Shown piece after piece: positions 35,849 through 44,618 of a DNA stretch of 64,000 nucleotides; within the stretch, counting starts at the first letter, position 1; each line of letters starts with the position of its first letter. Source of the DNA: Acidisoma sp. L85 (GTDB lineage Bacteria; Pseudomonadota; Alphaproteobacteria; Acetobacterales; Acetobacteraceae); assembly GCF_009765865.1 (NCBI RefSeq), contig NZ_LMUQ01000037.1, forward strand, positions 74,723 through 138,722, written 5' to 3'. Under the pieces are notes generated by a model that did not search any database, was not told the origin of the DNA, and saw only the letters and a program-made list of their open reading frames with translations. The position numbers and the translations under genes are program-made.

Positions 35849-37648
35849 CTATCGCATCTCCTCGACCGGCGTGACGCCGAGCACCGCAAGTCCGGACCGC
35901 AGAACCGTCGCCGTCGCCGCGACCAGAGCCAAACGGGCGCGGGTGCCCTCCCCGTCCTCGGCCTGAAGGAATCGGAGCGTCGTGTCCTCGCGCCCCTTGT
36001 TCCATAGCATGTGGAACTCTCCTGCAAGCTCATAGAGATAAAAGGCGACACGATGCGGTTCGCGGGCCAGCGCGGCACCCTCAATCAGACGCGGCCAGGC
36101 GATCAAGCGGCGGATCAGCGCGAGTTCCTGTGCGTCGTCGAGCGGTGCGAGATCGGCGGTGGCGAGGGCGGCCGGTTCTGCGGCTTCGGCGCCCAGCATC
36201 TCGGCGGCGGCGCGCAGCACGCTGCGGCAGCGGGCATGGGCATATTGCACGTAGAAGACCGGGTTCTCGCGCGTCTGGGCCATCGCCTGGTCGAGGTCGA
36301 ATTCCATCTGCGCATCGGATTTGCGCATCAGCATGGTGAAGCGAACGGCATCCGCGCTGACTTCCTCGAGCAGGTCGCGCAACGTGACGAAGGTGCCGGC
36401 GCGCTTGCTCATGCGCAGCGGCTGGCCGTTCCGCATCACATGCACGATCTGGCAAAGCACGACTTCCAGCGGCACGCGTCCGCCCGAGGCCGCCTTCACC
36501 GCCGCCTTCATGCGCGAAACGTAGCCGCCATGATCCGCGCCGAGCACGTCGATCAGGATATCGGCGCCGCGCGCGATCTTGTCGGTGTGATAGGCGATGT
36601 CATTGGCGAAATACGTGTTGGAGCCATCGGATTTCCGCAGCGGACGGTCCACGTCATCACCGAAATCGGTGGCGCGGAACAGGGTTTGCGGACGCGGTTC
36701 CCAGTCGTCGGGCGTCTTGCCGCGCGGCGGTTCCAGCACGCCTTCATACAGCAGGCCGCCAGCCTGGAGCTTGGCAATGGCGGTGTCCGTGGCGCCGCTT
36801 TCCAGCAGCGCTTGCTCCGAGGAAAACACGTCGAAGGTGACGCCGAGGCGGCCGAGGTCTTCGCGGATCTCCGCGATCATCATCTCCAGGGCGAGTTCAC
36901 GCACGTGTGCCAGCCAAAGCGCGGGATCGGCGATGCCGAGTTCCGGGGTCGCGAGGCTCGCACCGTATCGCTCGTAGAGTGCCTGGCCCACGGGGATGAG
37001 GTATTCGCCGCGATACTGCAGGCCGCTGGGGGCGGCGGCATCCAGTTCCTCGGGCGTCACCGGGCTGCCGATTGCTTCGAGGTAGCGCCAGTAGGAAGCC
37101 CAGGCGAGAGCCTGCACCTGACCGCCGGCATCGTTGATGTAGTATTCCCGCGTCACCGCGAAGCCGGCCTTGACGAGAACCGAGGACAGCGCGTCGCCCA
37201 CCACCGCGCCACGGCAGTGGCCGATATGCATGGGGCCGGTCGGATTGGCTGAAACGTATTCGACATTCACCGCGATGCCGTCGCCGATATGGCCGTCGCC
37301 GTAGCTTTCGCCGGCGCGCAGGATCACCGGGATCTGCGCCAGCAGCGCGCCGGGGCTCAGCCGCAGATTGACGAAGCCGGGGCCAGCGGGTTCGGCGGAA
37401 GCGACATCCGGCAGCAGCGCCAGACGCGCGGCGATGGCCTCGGCCAGAACGCGAGGCGGCTTGCCGGCAGGTTTGGCCGCCACCATCGCGGCGTTGGTCG
37501 CCATGTCGCCATGGGCGGGGTCACGCGTCGGCGTCACCTCCACGCGCGCGGTGACTTGCGCGAGGATGGCGGGGTCGAGGTCCGGCAGCAGGTCGGCAAG
37601 CGCCTGCACGGCATGGTCGCGCATGCCGGCGAAAAGGTTCTCGGTCAT
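35849..37648 (-). CDS. argS: Arginyl-tRNA synthetase
   Basis: Class I synthetase, 599 residues. The signature VSANPTGPMHIGHCRGAVVG (HIGH), KSDGSNTYFANDIAYH, and the variant KMSKS region PLRMSKRAGTFVTLRD (RMSKR) with the C-terminal DALR anticodon domain (~470-599) are present. First gene of the block argS-SPOR-nagZ-M50-scpA-scpB. Its start lies 9 bp after the stop of the dGTPase gene. Confidence 0.97.
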   Translation of the reverse strand: MTENLFAGMRDHAVQALADLLPDLDPAILAQVTARVEVTPTRDPAHGDMATNAAMVAAKPAGKPPRVLAEAIAARLALLPDVASAEPAGPGFVNLRLSPGALLAQIPVILRAGESYGDGHIGDGIAVNVEYVSANPTGPMHIGHCRGAVVGDALSSVLVKAGFAVTREYYINDAGGQVQALAWASYWRYLEAIGSPVTPEELDAAAPSGLQYRGEYLIPVGQALYERYGASLATPELGIADPALWLAHVRELALEMMIAEIREDLGRLGVTFDVFSSEQALLESGATDTAIAKLQAGGLLYEGVLEPPRGKTPDDWEPRPQTLFRATDFGDDVDRPLRKSDGSNTYFANDIAYHTDKIARGADILIDVLGADHGGYVSRMKAAVKAASGGRVPLEVVLCQIVHVMRNGQPLRMSKRAGTFVTLRDLLEEVSADAVRFTMLMRKSDAQMEFDLDQAMAQTRENPVFYVQYAHARCRSVLRAAAEMLGAEAAEPAALATADLAPLDDAQELALIRRLIAWPRLIEGAALAREPHRVAFYLYELAGEFHMLWNKGREDTTLRFLQAEDGEGTRARLALVAATATVLRSGLAVLGVTPVEEMR

Positions 37649-37656
37649 GGGCGGTA

Positions 37657-38805
37657 TCAGCCCGGAACGCTGGGATCGGTCAACCGGCGATATTCGTCAT
37701 GAGCGTAGCGATCCGTCATGCCCGCGATATAGTCCCGCACGGTTTCCGCCGCGCGGCGGGTGCGGCCCTGCCCGGCCCGCTCGCCCCATTCATCCGGCAG
37801 CAGGCTCGGATCATCGAGCAGGAGTGTCGCGAGCTCAGCGGTGAGGCGGCTCGACTTCGCGGACATGCGGTTGACGCGCCAATGGCGATACATGCGGGCG
37901 AAGAGGAAGTCCTTGATCTCACGGTTGGCCTCCGCCATCGCCGGGCTGAAGCCGACCACCGGGGATCGCGCGTGGCGGATAGCCTCCACACTCTCGGGAT
38001 CGAGCCGCGCGATTCGCAGGCGCGTGACGCCCACCACATCGCGGATCATCCGGTCCAGCACGCGCCGGATGGTCTCGTGCCGCAGACGGGGCGCGGCCAG
38101 GTCGGGGGCCAGAGCCCGCGCCTCGGCCAGGGATTCCGCCACCACCGGCAGGCGGCCGATCTCCTCCATGGTGAAGAGCTTGGCGCGCAGCCCATCGTCG
38201 AGGTCATGGCTGTGATAAGCGATATCGTCCGCCAGCGCCGCGACCTGAGCCTCGGCCGAGGCCTGGGTCGTAAGGTCGAGCGAATGCCGCTCGTCATAGG
38301 CGGCGACATAGCCGCTGGGCGAGGCGATGGGGCCGTTATGCTTGACCAGCCCTTCCAGCGTCTCCCAGGTCAGGTTTAACCCGTCGAAGCCCGCGTAGCG
38401 CGCTTCGAGTAAGGTCACGACGCGCAGGCTTTGGGCGTTGTGGTTGAAGCCGCCGAACTCGGCCATCGCCTGGTCGAGGCCGGTCTCGCCCGCATGGCCG
38501 AAGGGCGGGTGGCCGAGGTCATGCGCCAGCGCGAGCGCCTCGGTCAGGTCCTCGTCCAACCGCAGGGCGCGGGCGATGGAGCGGCCGATCTGCGCCACCT
38601 CGATGCTGTGGGTCAGCCGGGTGCGGTAGAAGTGGCCCTCGTGATCGACGAAAACCTGTGTCTTATACTGCAGCTTGCGGAAGGCGGTGGCGTGGATGAT
38701 GCGGTCGCGGTCGCGCTGGAAGGGACCGCGCATGCCGGCGTCCGGCTCGGGATGCAGACGCCCGCGCGACGTCTCCGCGCGCACGGCATAGGGGGCGAGA
38801 TCCAT
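37657..38805 (-). CDS. dgt: dGTP triphosphohydrolase-like HD protein
   Basis: 382 residues. The HD domain ligands are in TRLTHSIEVAQIGRSIAR, LALAHDLGHPPFGHAGE and ALADDIAYHSHDLDDG. The N-terminal segment SRGRLHPEPDAGMRGPFQRDR and KLQYKTQVFVDHEGHFYRTR is typical of the alphaproteobacterial type-2 Dgt proteins, which hydrolyse dNTPs to nucleoside and tripolyphosphate. Divergent from erpA with about 50 bp between them; probably transcribed with argS downstream. Confidence 0.94.
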   Translation of the reverse strand: MDLAPYAVRAETSRGRLHPEPDAGMRGPFQRDRDRIIHATAFRKLQYKTQVFVDHEGHFYRTRLTHSIEVAQIGRSIARALRLDEDLTEALALAHDLGHPPFGHAGETGLDQAMAEFGGFNHNAQSLRVVTLLEARYAGFDGLNLTWETLEGLVKHNGPIASPSGYVAAYDERHSLDLTTQASAEAQVAALADDIAYHSHDLDDGLRAKLFTMEEIGRLPVVAESLAEARALAPDLAAPRLRHETIRRVLDRMIRDVVGVTRLRIARLDPESVEAIRHARSPVVGFSPAMAEANREIKDFLFARMYRHWRVNRMSAKSSRLTAELATLLLDDPSLLPDEWGERAGQGRTRRAAETVRDYIAGMTDRYAHDEYRRLTDPSVPG

Positions 38806-38857
38806 GGACGAGGGCTAATCCCTTCAATTACGCGCATCAAGCGGCTATGTTGTGGGC

Positions 38858-39217
38858 ATGACCGAGCAAAATGCGAGCTTAGGCGTGCCTGGCAGTTTCG
38901 GTGTGACCGATCGGGCGGCCGCGCAGATCGCCCAGATCCTCAGCGCCCAATCCTCGGCGGCGCTCCGCGTGGCCGTGCTGGCGGGCGGTTGCAGCGGATT
39001 CCAATACAGCTTCGATCTGGATGAGGCACCGCCCACCGATGAGGATATGGTCATCGAGCGCGACGGCGCCCGGGTTCTGGTCGATCAGAGCAGCCTGACG
39101 CTGCTGGGCGGCGCGCAGCTCGATTACACCGACGCGCTGATGGGCGCGCATTTCGCGATCAAGAACCCGAACGCGACCTCCGCCTGCGGCTGCGGCAGCA
39201 GCTTCTCGATCGACTGA
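38858..39217 (+). CDS. erpA: Iron-sulfur cluster insertion protein, ErpA/HesB family
   Basis: 119 residues. A-type carrier delivering Fe-S clusters. Three conserved cysteines lie in VLAGGCSGFQYSF and ATSACGCGSSFSI. The central strand VVIERDGARVLVD-like segment and LDYTDALMGAHFAIKNPNA fit ErpA. ATG 38858 is chosen; a GTG two codons upstream is possible. Divergent from dgt, an arrangement common in alphaproteobacteria (dgt-erpA-xth). xth follows 23 bp downstream. Confidence 0.94.
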   Translation: MTEQNASLGVPGSFGVTDRAAAQIAQILSAQSSAALRVAVLAGGCSGFQYSFDLDEAPPTDEDMVIERDGARVLVDQSSLTLLGGAQLDYTDALMGAHFAIKNPNATSACGCGSSFSID

Positions 39218-39240
39218 GGCGGCCGGCTTAGTTTTCCCGC

Positions 39241-40038
39241 ATGCGCATCGCCACTTGGAACGTCAATTCGATCCGCGTCCGCCAGACCCATGTCCGACGC
39301 TGGCTGGAGCGGGTGCGGCCGGATGTTCTGGTTCTGCAGGAGATCAAGTGCGAGTCGGCGGGGTTTCCCGGCGCGGTCTTCGAGGATCTCGGCTACCAGT
39401 CGGAGGCGATCGGGCAGAAGGCCTATAACGGCGTCGCGGTCGTGGCGCGCCAGCCTTTCACGGTGACGCATCGCGCTTTACCGGGCCTGTCCGGTGAGGA
39501 CACCCAGGCGCGCTACATCGAGCTGGAAAGCGGCGGCATCACCGTCATCGGAATCTACCTGCCCAACGGCAATTCCGGCGGCGAGGCTGGCTATGCCTAC
39601 AAGCTCGCCTGGATGGACCTGCTGGCGGAGCGGGCTGAAGCGCTGCTGGACGAGGATCGCGATCTTCTCATCGCCGGAGACTTCAACGTCTGTCCGACGC
39701 CGCTCGACTTCGCACCCGGTACCTTGCCGCCGACCGATGCGCTGCTACGGCTGGAAACGCGGATGCGCTATCGCCGCCTGATCCATGCCGGTCTGACCGA
39801 CGCGGTGCGGACTCTGCATCCGCATGCGCCGGCCTATAGTTTCTGGGATTACCAGGCCGGCGCCTGGGAGCGCGACCGCGGCTTGCGGATCGACTTCGCG
39901 CTGCTGTCCCCGCGCCTCGCGGAGCGGCTCATCGCCGCCGCACCGGACCGAGACGAGCGCGGGGCGGAGCAGCCATCCGACCATGTCCCCGTGGTGGTCG
40001 ACCTCGCCGACGCTACCGCCGAGGTGCTGGCGGCCTGA
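39241..40038 (+). CDS. xth: Exodeoxyribonuclease III
   Basis: AP endonuclease/3'-exonuclease in base excision repair. 265 residues. MRIATWNVNSIRVR, VLVLQEIKCE (metal Glu), YNGVAVVAR, GIYLPNGN, AGDFNVCPTPLDF (catalytic Asp/Asn), FWDYQAGAWERDRGLRIDF and the terminal SDHVPVVVDL (catalytic His) are complete. Second gene after erpA; convergent with the OmpA-like lipoprotein gene, 3 bp apart. Confidence 0.96.
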   Translation: MRIATWNVNSIRVRQTHVRRWLERVRPDVLVLQEIKCESAGFPGAVFEDLGYQSEAIGQKAYNGVAVVARQPFTVTHRALPGLSGEDTQARYIELESGGITVIGIYLPNGNSGGEAGYAYKLAWMDLLAERAEALLDEDRDLLIAGDFNVCPTPLDFAPGTLPPTDALLRLETRMRYRRLIHAGLTDAVRTLHPHAPAYSFWDYQAGAWERDRGLRIDFALLSPRLAERLIAAAPDRDERGAEQPSDHVPVVVDLADATAEVLAA

Positions 40039-40041
40039 GGC

Positions 40042-40446
40042 TTACGGCGCGGTCGGCGAGCCGACGATGATGTCGACGCGGCGAACCTCGATCTTGGACA
40101 TCGGCACGGCGGGTTGAACGGCGCCCATCGGACGAGTCGTTATCCGCGACGGATTGACGCCATCGGCCACCAGTTCTGCCTCCACGGCCTTGGCGCGGAG
40201 GTTGTCCATATCCGCCGGCTCGACATAGTGATGGCCCGGCGGCGCGGAGTAGCCCGCGACCACAACCGACTTATCGCTATAGCGATTGGCGAAGTTCGCT
40301 CCGGCGGTCACGGCGCTGTCCGCGCCATTGTCGAGCGCTGCGGAGTTCGGCGTGAAGAAGACCGGGAAGCTTTGGCCGGCGGGCTCCAACGGAGGGGTGC
40401 AGGCGCCGAGTGCGAGCAGTGCGGTAAGAGCGACAAGCCGGCGCAT
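40042..40446 (-). CDS. Small OmpA-like lipoprotein
   Basis: 134 residues from ATG 40446, with AAGG eight bases upstream (an in-frame TTG two codons before is less likely). Signal peptide RRLVALTALLALGAC with lipobox LGAC. The mature part is an OmpA C-terminal-like fold: VFFTPNSAALDNGAD (strand and helix start), VVVAGYSAPPG, NLRAKAVEAELVADGVNPSRI and RRVDIIVG. It probably binds peptidoglycan from an outer-membrane anchor. The usual Asp/Arg meso-DAP ligand positions are not clear, so binding is inferred. Confidence 0.78.
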   Translation of the reverse strand: MRRLVALTALLALGACTPPLEPAGQSFPVFFTPNSAALDNGADSAVTAGANFANRYSDKSVVVAGYSAPPGHHYVEPADMDNLRAKAVEAELVADGVNPSRITTRPMGAVQPAVPMSKIEVRRVDIIVGSPTAP

Positions 40447-40482
40447 CTTCAATACCTTACAAAAACTTTATAATCTTCCTCG

Positions 40483-40511
40483 GCATTAGATCACGCCCTC
40501 CCCGGCGTCAA
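40483..40511 (-). promoter_or_regulatory. Candidate sigma-70 promoter for the OmpA-like lipoprotein
   Basis: On the minus strand TTGACG (40511-40506), a 17-base spacer and TAATGC (40488-40483), giving an expected start about 30 bases before ATG 40446. Pattern match only. Confidence 0.4.
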
Positions 40512-40542
40512 TCGCAGTGCAGCAACGGCAGCGCTCCCCGGG

Positions 40543-41301
40543 TCAGAACTTCTCCATGCGGTCGCGGTTCTCGATCATGAGCACGTCATGATTGCCAGCC
40601 CAGCCGCGCTCGTTATAGCTGAGGATCCGGGTCGCCTGCGCGCGGCTTGCCATCTCGATCACGGTTGATGCGCGGCATAGCGACACACCGTAATCGTCCG
40701 GGCCAGGGTAACGCGCATAGCCCCAGCCGGTGGCTTCGTAGCCTGCCAGGATCTCGGCCCATTCCACCTCGCCGATCATCGCGCCGTGGCTGCGCTGGAC
40801 CTCCTTGCTCCAATTGCCGTGGATCGTCGCGATCAGGATGCCGCGCGGGCTGAGCAGGCGGCTTAGATGGCACAACCAGGCCTCAGCGCGGGAGCGATCC
40901 ACATGCGTGAAGAGCGACCCGATCCAGATCAGGTCGAAGCCTGTACCGAGTTCGACCGTCGCCAGATCGGGCCGAGAATAAATGCCGGTGCCGCCGAATT
41001 GTTGGGTGCAGAAGTCGACGCCATCCGTCTCGATATCGGCGAAGGTGATCGCGGCGCGGGGAAAGGCGGCGCGCAGATGACGGGCGACACGGCCATGGCC
41101 GCAGGGAAGGTCGAGGATGCGCCTGACATCGCCGAGGCTCGACATGGCAAGCGCGCGAAAAATGACGCGGATCGCATCGACCCCGACCGAGAAATACCAG
41201 TCGGGGCCGGTGTTGAACATGTGGTCCTGCGGAGAGACCGTCTTGTCGATCTCGCGCTTCAGAAAGGCCTCCTCGAGCGCCGCCACCTTCGCGAACTGCA
41301 T
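40543..41301 (-). CDS. Class I SAM-dependent methyltransferase, substrate unknown
   Basis: 252 residues from ATG 41301, which follows GGGGAG. Motif I reads RILDLPCGHGRVARHL, followed by ITFADIETDGVDFC (motif II acidic residue) and FDLIWIGSLFTHVD. This resembles the Methyltransf_25 / glycan- or lipid-associated methyltransferase group. The N-terminal helix region includes DHMFNTGPDWYFSVG. No neighbour explains the substrate. A large gap and separate strand context suggest a single-gene unit. Confidence 0.85.
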   Translation of the reverse strand: MQFAKVAALEEAFLKREIDKTVSPQDHMFNTGPDWYFSVGVDAIRVIFRALAMSSLGDVRRILDLPCGHGRVARHLRAAFPRAAITFADIETDGVDFCTQQFGGTGIYSRPDLATVELGTGFDLIWIGSLFTHVDRSRAEAWLCHLSRLLSPRGILIATIHGNWSKEVQRSHGAMIGEVEWAEILAGYEATGWGYARYPGPDDYGVSLCRASTVIEMASRAQATRILSYNERGWAGNHDVLMIENRDRMEKF

Positions 41302-41439
41302 ATAGCTCCCCACCGTCCCGTCATCAGGTCAGTTTGAAGCCGAAATGAACCGGATGCGCCAGTCATTGTTTGCGCATCCGGTAAATGCAAGCGATGCGGA
41401 GGGCTGGTGTCTTAGTCCCGCCGCCTCAATGACGACTGT

Positions 41440-41760
41440 TCATTGCCAGTGGCCCGGCACCCAGACCCAGCGACCATAGGAATTGGCCCAATGGCCATGG
41501 ATGAAGTGGGCGTAGCGCGGGCCGGCTGGGATGTAGTGGCCGCCGATCCAGGCGTAACGGTAGCCGTCCCATTGCCAATGGCCGGGCTCCCAAACGAAGC
41601 GCGGACCAGGTGGCGGAGGCGGCGGTCCCTCGAAGCGCAGCCCCGGCACAGGCGGGTAGGGATAGCCCTGCGCCTGGGCCGGCGAGGCGCCGGAGATAGT
41701 CGCGGCGCCCAGCAGCGCGCCCAATGCCAAGCTGGCGGCAAGGGCTCGAAAACGGATCAT
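41440..41760 (-). CDS. Secreted YXWGXW-repeat protein
   Basis: 106 residues with a clear signal peptide (MIRFRALAASLALGALLG..AQA, cleaved before QGYPYPP). After a Pro-rich stretch come repeated W/H/G units: FVWEPGHWQWDGYRYAW, GGHYIPAGPRYAHFIHGHW and GRWVWVPGHW. Such proteins are found in the periplasm or outer membrane of many proteobacteria and have no settled function. GAGGAGACCTGG precedes ATG 41760. Confidence 0.85.
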   Translation of the reverse strand: MIRFRALAASLALGALLGAATISGASPAQAQGYPYPPVPGLRFEGPPPPPPGPRFVWEPGHWQWDGYRYAWIGGHYIPAGPRYAHFIHGHWANSYGRWVWVPGHWQ

Positions 41761-41852
41761 CCAGGTCTCCTCATATCTCAGCCGAAGGAGACGGACCGAA
41801 CGCCCGCAGCAAGGCAAAAGCGCGGCGCCGACTGTGACAGAGGGTGAGCCGG

Positions 41853-42974
41853 CTATTCCGCCGCCTTGCGCGACGCCGCGCTGGCGATTTCCCGCCGCAT
41901 CGCCGGCAGCACGTCCTGCGCCAGGCGCTCCATCGTGCCCCATTCGCGCGCGCGGTTCTGGTTGCTGCCGTCCATCGAGGCCATGAGCAGCGTCGAGAAA
42001 GGGCCGACCCGCTCCCGGAAGCCGAGGAGCTTTTCGGTGACGGTCTTGGCGGAGCCATAGATGACCATGCTTTCGATCATCCCCTCCACCGTGACATCGG
42101 CGTCGGCCATCTTGGGGTCGCTCTTCATCACCGCCGTGTAGTCGGCGCGCTTCAGAACCTCCCAGAGGTAGTGGAAGTAGTAGTAGTTGCTGCCTTTGGG
42201 ATCCATGACCCAGTCCAGCGCCTCCTGGTCGCTCTCGGCCACAAGCAGGTTGCGGGCAACGCGCCAATCATGGCCGTCAGGTTCGCGGCCAGCCGCACGG
42301 CAGCCCTCGGCGTATTTCTTGAAGTGGCTGCCGACGATCCATTCGGGACAGAAATTGGCGCTGATCGGACTCCAGCCGCGCTCGGCCGCCACCTTCACGC
42401 TGCCGGAATAGGGCGACATGGCGGACATCGCGATGGGCGGATGGGGTTTCTGGAACGGCTTGCCCATGTAGCCGACACCAAGCTCCGGCACGATCGAGTC
42501 GGTGATCTTGATATGCCAATGCTTGCCCTTGAGGTCGTAGGGCGGGTCCTGGCCCCAGATCGCCAGGATATGGTCGATGCTCTCCATCATCCGTTCGTTG
42601 CGGATCGTGGGATCGGTATTGCCGAACAGCTCGTGATCGCTGGAAAGACCCGCCGGCCCGATGCCGAAGACGAAGCGGCCTCCGCTGAGATGATCGAACA
42701 TCGCGGCCTCGGCGGCAACGATGGCCGGGTGGTGGTTCGGCAGACCCACAACGCCAGTTCCGAAGACGATCGACTTGGTGCGATGGATCAGCGAGGCCAT
42801 CAGCATCATCGGCGCGCAGAACGGCTCGGTGGCGGCGGAGAAATGCTCCCCCACCCAGGCCTCGTCGAAGCCCAGGCGGTCGGCATGGATGATCTTCTCG
42901 GAATTCTCCGAGATGGTGTCGCGCATCGAGCGATCGGCCGGGTGCAGCGGCATCTGGAACAGGCCAAGCTTCAT
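41853..42974 (-). CDS. LLM-class flavin-dependent monooxygenase
   Basis: 373 residues. Luciferase-like TIM-barrel protein: MKLGLFQMPLHPADR, FDEAWVGEHFSA, SIVFGTGVVGLPNHHPAIVA, DHLSGGRFVFGIGPAG and the C-terminal GSAKTVTEKLLGFRERVGPF are typical of the group near limonene/alkanal monooxygenase-like proteins. FMNH2 would come from a separate reductase, none of which is nearby. ATG 42974 is preceded by GGGAGGA at six bases. A perfect short palindrome lies 32-47 bases upstream. Confidence 0.9.
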   Translation of the reverse strand: MKLGLFQMPLHPADRSMRDTISENSEKIIHADRLGFDEAWVGEHFSAATEPFCAPMMLMASLIHRTKSIVFGTGVVGLPNHHPAIVAAEAAMFDHLSGGRFVFGIGPAGLSSDHELFGNTDPTIRNERMMESIDHILAIWGQDPPYDLKGKHWHIKITDSIVPELGVGYMGKPFQKPHPPIAMSAMSPYSGSVKVAAERGWSPISANFCPEWIVGSHFKKYAEGCRAAGREPDGHDWRVARNLLVAESDQEALDWVMDPKGSNYYYFHYLWEVLKRADYTAVMKSDPKMADADVTVEGMIESMVIYGSAKTVTEKLLGFRERVGPFSTLLMASMDGSNQNRAREWGTMERLAQDVLPAMRREIASAASRKAAE

Positions 42975-43005
42975 CGAATGTCCTCCCGCCCCGCGTCTCG
43001 CGCGC

Positions 43006-43021
43006 GGATTGTCAACAATCC
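43006..43021 (-). promoter_or_regulatory. 16-bp palindrome upstream of the LLM oxidoreductase
   Basis: GGATTGT-CA-ACAATCC, perfect 7-bp inverted repeat with a 2-base centre, located in the promoter zone of the gene starting at 42974. The TTGT-N2-ACAA centre looks like an operator of the GntR (FadR-type) family. No regulator gene is adjacent. Confidence 0.45.
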
Positions 43022-43085
43022 ACGCAGAGTGCGGCCATGGCCGAGGGAGTGTCAACGACCGCCGCGGCGGCGCGTGTGGGTTTGG

Positions 43086-43633
43086 TCATGCGCGGGGTTT
43101 ATAATGGAACTGCCAATAGCATTTGCCCCTCTTCGCTATGAACTGCTCGGGATATTTCTGCGCCAGGTTCAGCATGCCTGGCCCCAGCGCTCTGGAATTC
43201 GCGTAGGCATTTCCCACGCCCGGGAATTCTGGGCGGTATGTGTTGAGCCAGTGAACCAACAAGTCGGTTGTCAGAGGGTATTCCTCGCTCGATTTCGCCA
43301 TAAGGACTTTCGCTAAAAATTCCTGCGGCCCCGTAAGGTTAAATAGGCAGGTTGGGTATTGATCCCATCGAGGCGACGGCGATGCGACGTTAGGCTGCTC
43401 AACCGCCGGCACTTGACCAGACGGCTGTATGGATTCCGGAACGATGGTTGCAACACAGCGCAAGCCTGGTTGTGGCAGATAGCTCCTGAACGGAAAACCC
43501 GTGCCACGAATGGAGGCGGCACTTGATGGTGCGATGACCGGTTCTGAATTGGCGAGAACTGGTCTTGTTGCGTCTGTGTCTGGCCCTCCGGCGTCGGTGA
43601 CCTGGAAACAACAGGCGTCGAACTTCCCGGCAT
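43086..43633 (-). pseudogene. Family-2 orphan gene, apparently frameshifted
   Basis: The leader and ATG 43633 (MPGSSTPVVSRSPTPEGQ, a Pro/Gln-rich start) match the two paralogs to the right, but the conserved C-terminal domain is in another frame. That frame has no stop back past the start, yet also no good start codon near the RBS; a TTG at 43463 is the first candidate. The domain reads FLAKVLM, HWLNTYRPEFPGVGNAY, MLNLAQKYPEQF and GKCYWQFH. Either a single indel in the linker killed the gene, or a frameshift or internal start is used. Codon use and G+C differ from the neighbouring oxidoreductase. Confidence 0.55.
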
Positions 43634-43680
43634 CACATTCTTCCTCGTGACAGAAGATGCGTATCGCAGGAATGTCTTAA
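43634..43680 (-). promoter_or_regulatory. Conserved leader, family-2 gene at 43633
   Basis: On the minus strand: TTAA (43680-43677), GCGATACGC (43667-43659), then CACGAGGA as ribosome-binding site before the ATG. The same order and spacing precede the genes starting at 44540 and 45422; the distance from the GCGATACGC block to the ATG is 24-26 bases in all three. Confidence 0.5.
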
Positions 43681-43913
43681 TGGTTGATATCGCTGCGACA
43701 TGGAAACGCAGCGAGATTCCGTCACCGAAATCAAACTGAATTCGCCGTCGAGCGGCAGCCGGCTCTTTGGCGCACCGCCTTCAAATGCCGCATCGCCGTG
43801 CGGATACGGCCGGGCTGATGGGGCATCAACGACCAGGGCGGCGCGCGCCTGGTAACCTTGGTCAGTCGCTATTTTCCGTAGGTAGCCGACAACCACAGCG
43901 AAGCCCGCAAGAC

Positions 43914-44540
43914 TTAAGTCGGTGCGCCTGGGATGGCCCAGAAAAACCAGCAACCTTCGCCCGGTGGGACCCGCTGCCCCGCACAATGTTCAGGATGACT
44001 TCTGATCAGCCTGATCATGGCTGACCGTATGTAATCCTCGCGCCGATAGGCGTCTCCAGCTTCAGGAAATTGACGACGATGTGTGCCAGCTAAATTGTGA
44101 AGTTGAACGGACGAAAGTTGGTGCGTCGGATTCGAGTGAGCGGAGAGAACGCTGGCCAGAAAGTGTTGCGTGACGTTTAGACCCGGAATCCAGTCCGCGC
44201 GCCGAATATCCGCGGGTATTGCTGGCGGTGGCGGCCGTAGGACGCGAAGTCTCGTTCCGAACAACGGAACTTGACCGATGGCCCCCGGAAGTTGCGGGTC
44301 GGTGGGCTGTTGGATTAAGGCGAGTGTGCCTGTGCGCTCTTGGTTACTCGTCGGAAGGTAACTTGTGTTTGCCGGCGGAGCCACGACTGTGCCGCCCAGC
44401 TGATGTGGACAGTCGTTTGGGACGAACGGTGGGCTCGGCGCGAGCAGCTCAAACGAAGATTGATTGCCGGGCTGGTCATCCGAAACGGACTGACCCATGG
44501 GCGTCGGCGGTCCGAACCTGAATACGTCTGCTCCCGACAT
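43914..44540 (-). CDS. Family-2 orphan protein, intact
   Basis: 208 residues, no family recognised. MSGADVFRFGPPTPMGQ begins a polar, Pro/Gln-rich, probably disordered half. From about residue 128 a compact C-terminal domain follows: HFLASVLS, LHNLAGTHRRQFPEAGDAY, YIRSAMIRLIRSHPEHC and GEGCWFFWAIPG. The FP-x-x-G-[ND]-A-Y and [YH]P-E motifs are shared with the neighbours. ATG 44540 has CACGAGGAG at the right distance and the conserved leader; the frame extends upstream without similarity. A disordered N-terminus plus small C-terminal domain would fit a secreted or effector-like protein, but no secretion signal is visible. Confidence 0.6.
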   Translation of the reverse strand: MSGADVFRFGPPTPMGQSVSDDQPGNQSSFELLAPSPPFVPNDCPHQLGGTVVAPPANTSYLPTSNQERTGTLALIQQPTDPQLPGAIGQVPLFGTRLRVLRPPPPAIPADIRRADWIPGLNVTQHFLASVLSAHSNPTHQLSSVQLHNLAGTHRRQFPEAGDAYRREDYIRSAMIRLIRSHPEHCAGQRVPPGEGCWFFWAIPGAPT

Positions 44541-44585
44541 GGCGCTCTCCTCGTGAGAAGAGACGCGTATCGCCAAACACGTTAA
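44541..44585 (-). promoter_or_regulatory. Conserved leader, family-2 gene at 44540
   Basis: Minus strand: TTAA (44585-44582), GCGATACGC (44573-44565), CTCTTCTCACGAGGAG before the ATG. Shared with the leaders at 43634 and 45423. Confidence 0.5.
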
Positions 44586-44618
44586 CGCGTTGATACTCTC
44601 GCCGGTTGTCTGGTCTCT

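Noticed and set aside
43633-43986. 117-codon minus-strand frame beginning MCGAAGPTGRRLL
   Set aside because: Its first part is the frame-shifted tail of the orphan gene ending at 43914; no RBS and no similarity.
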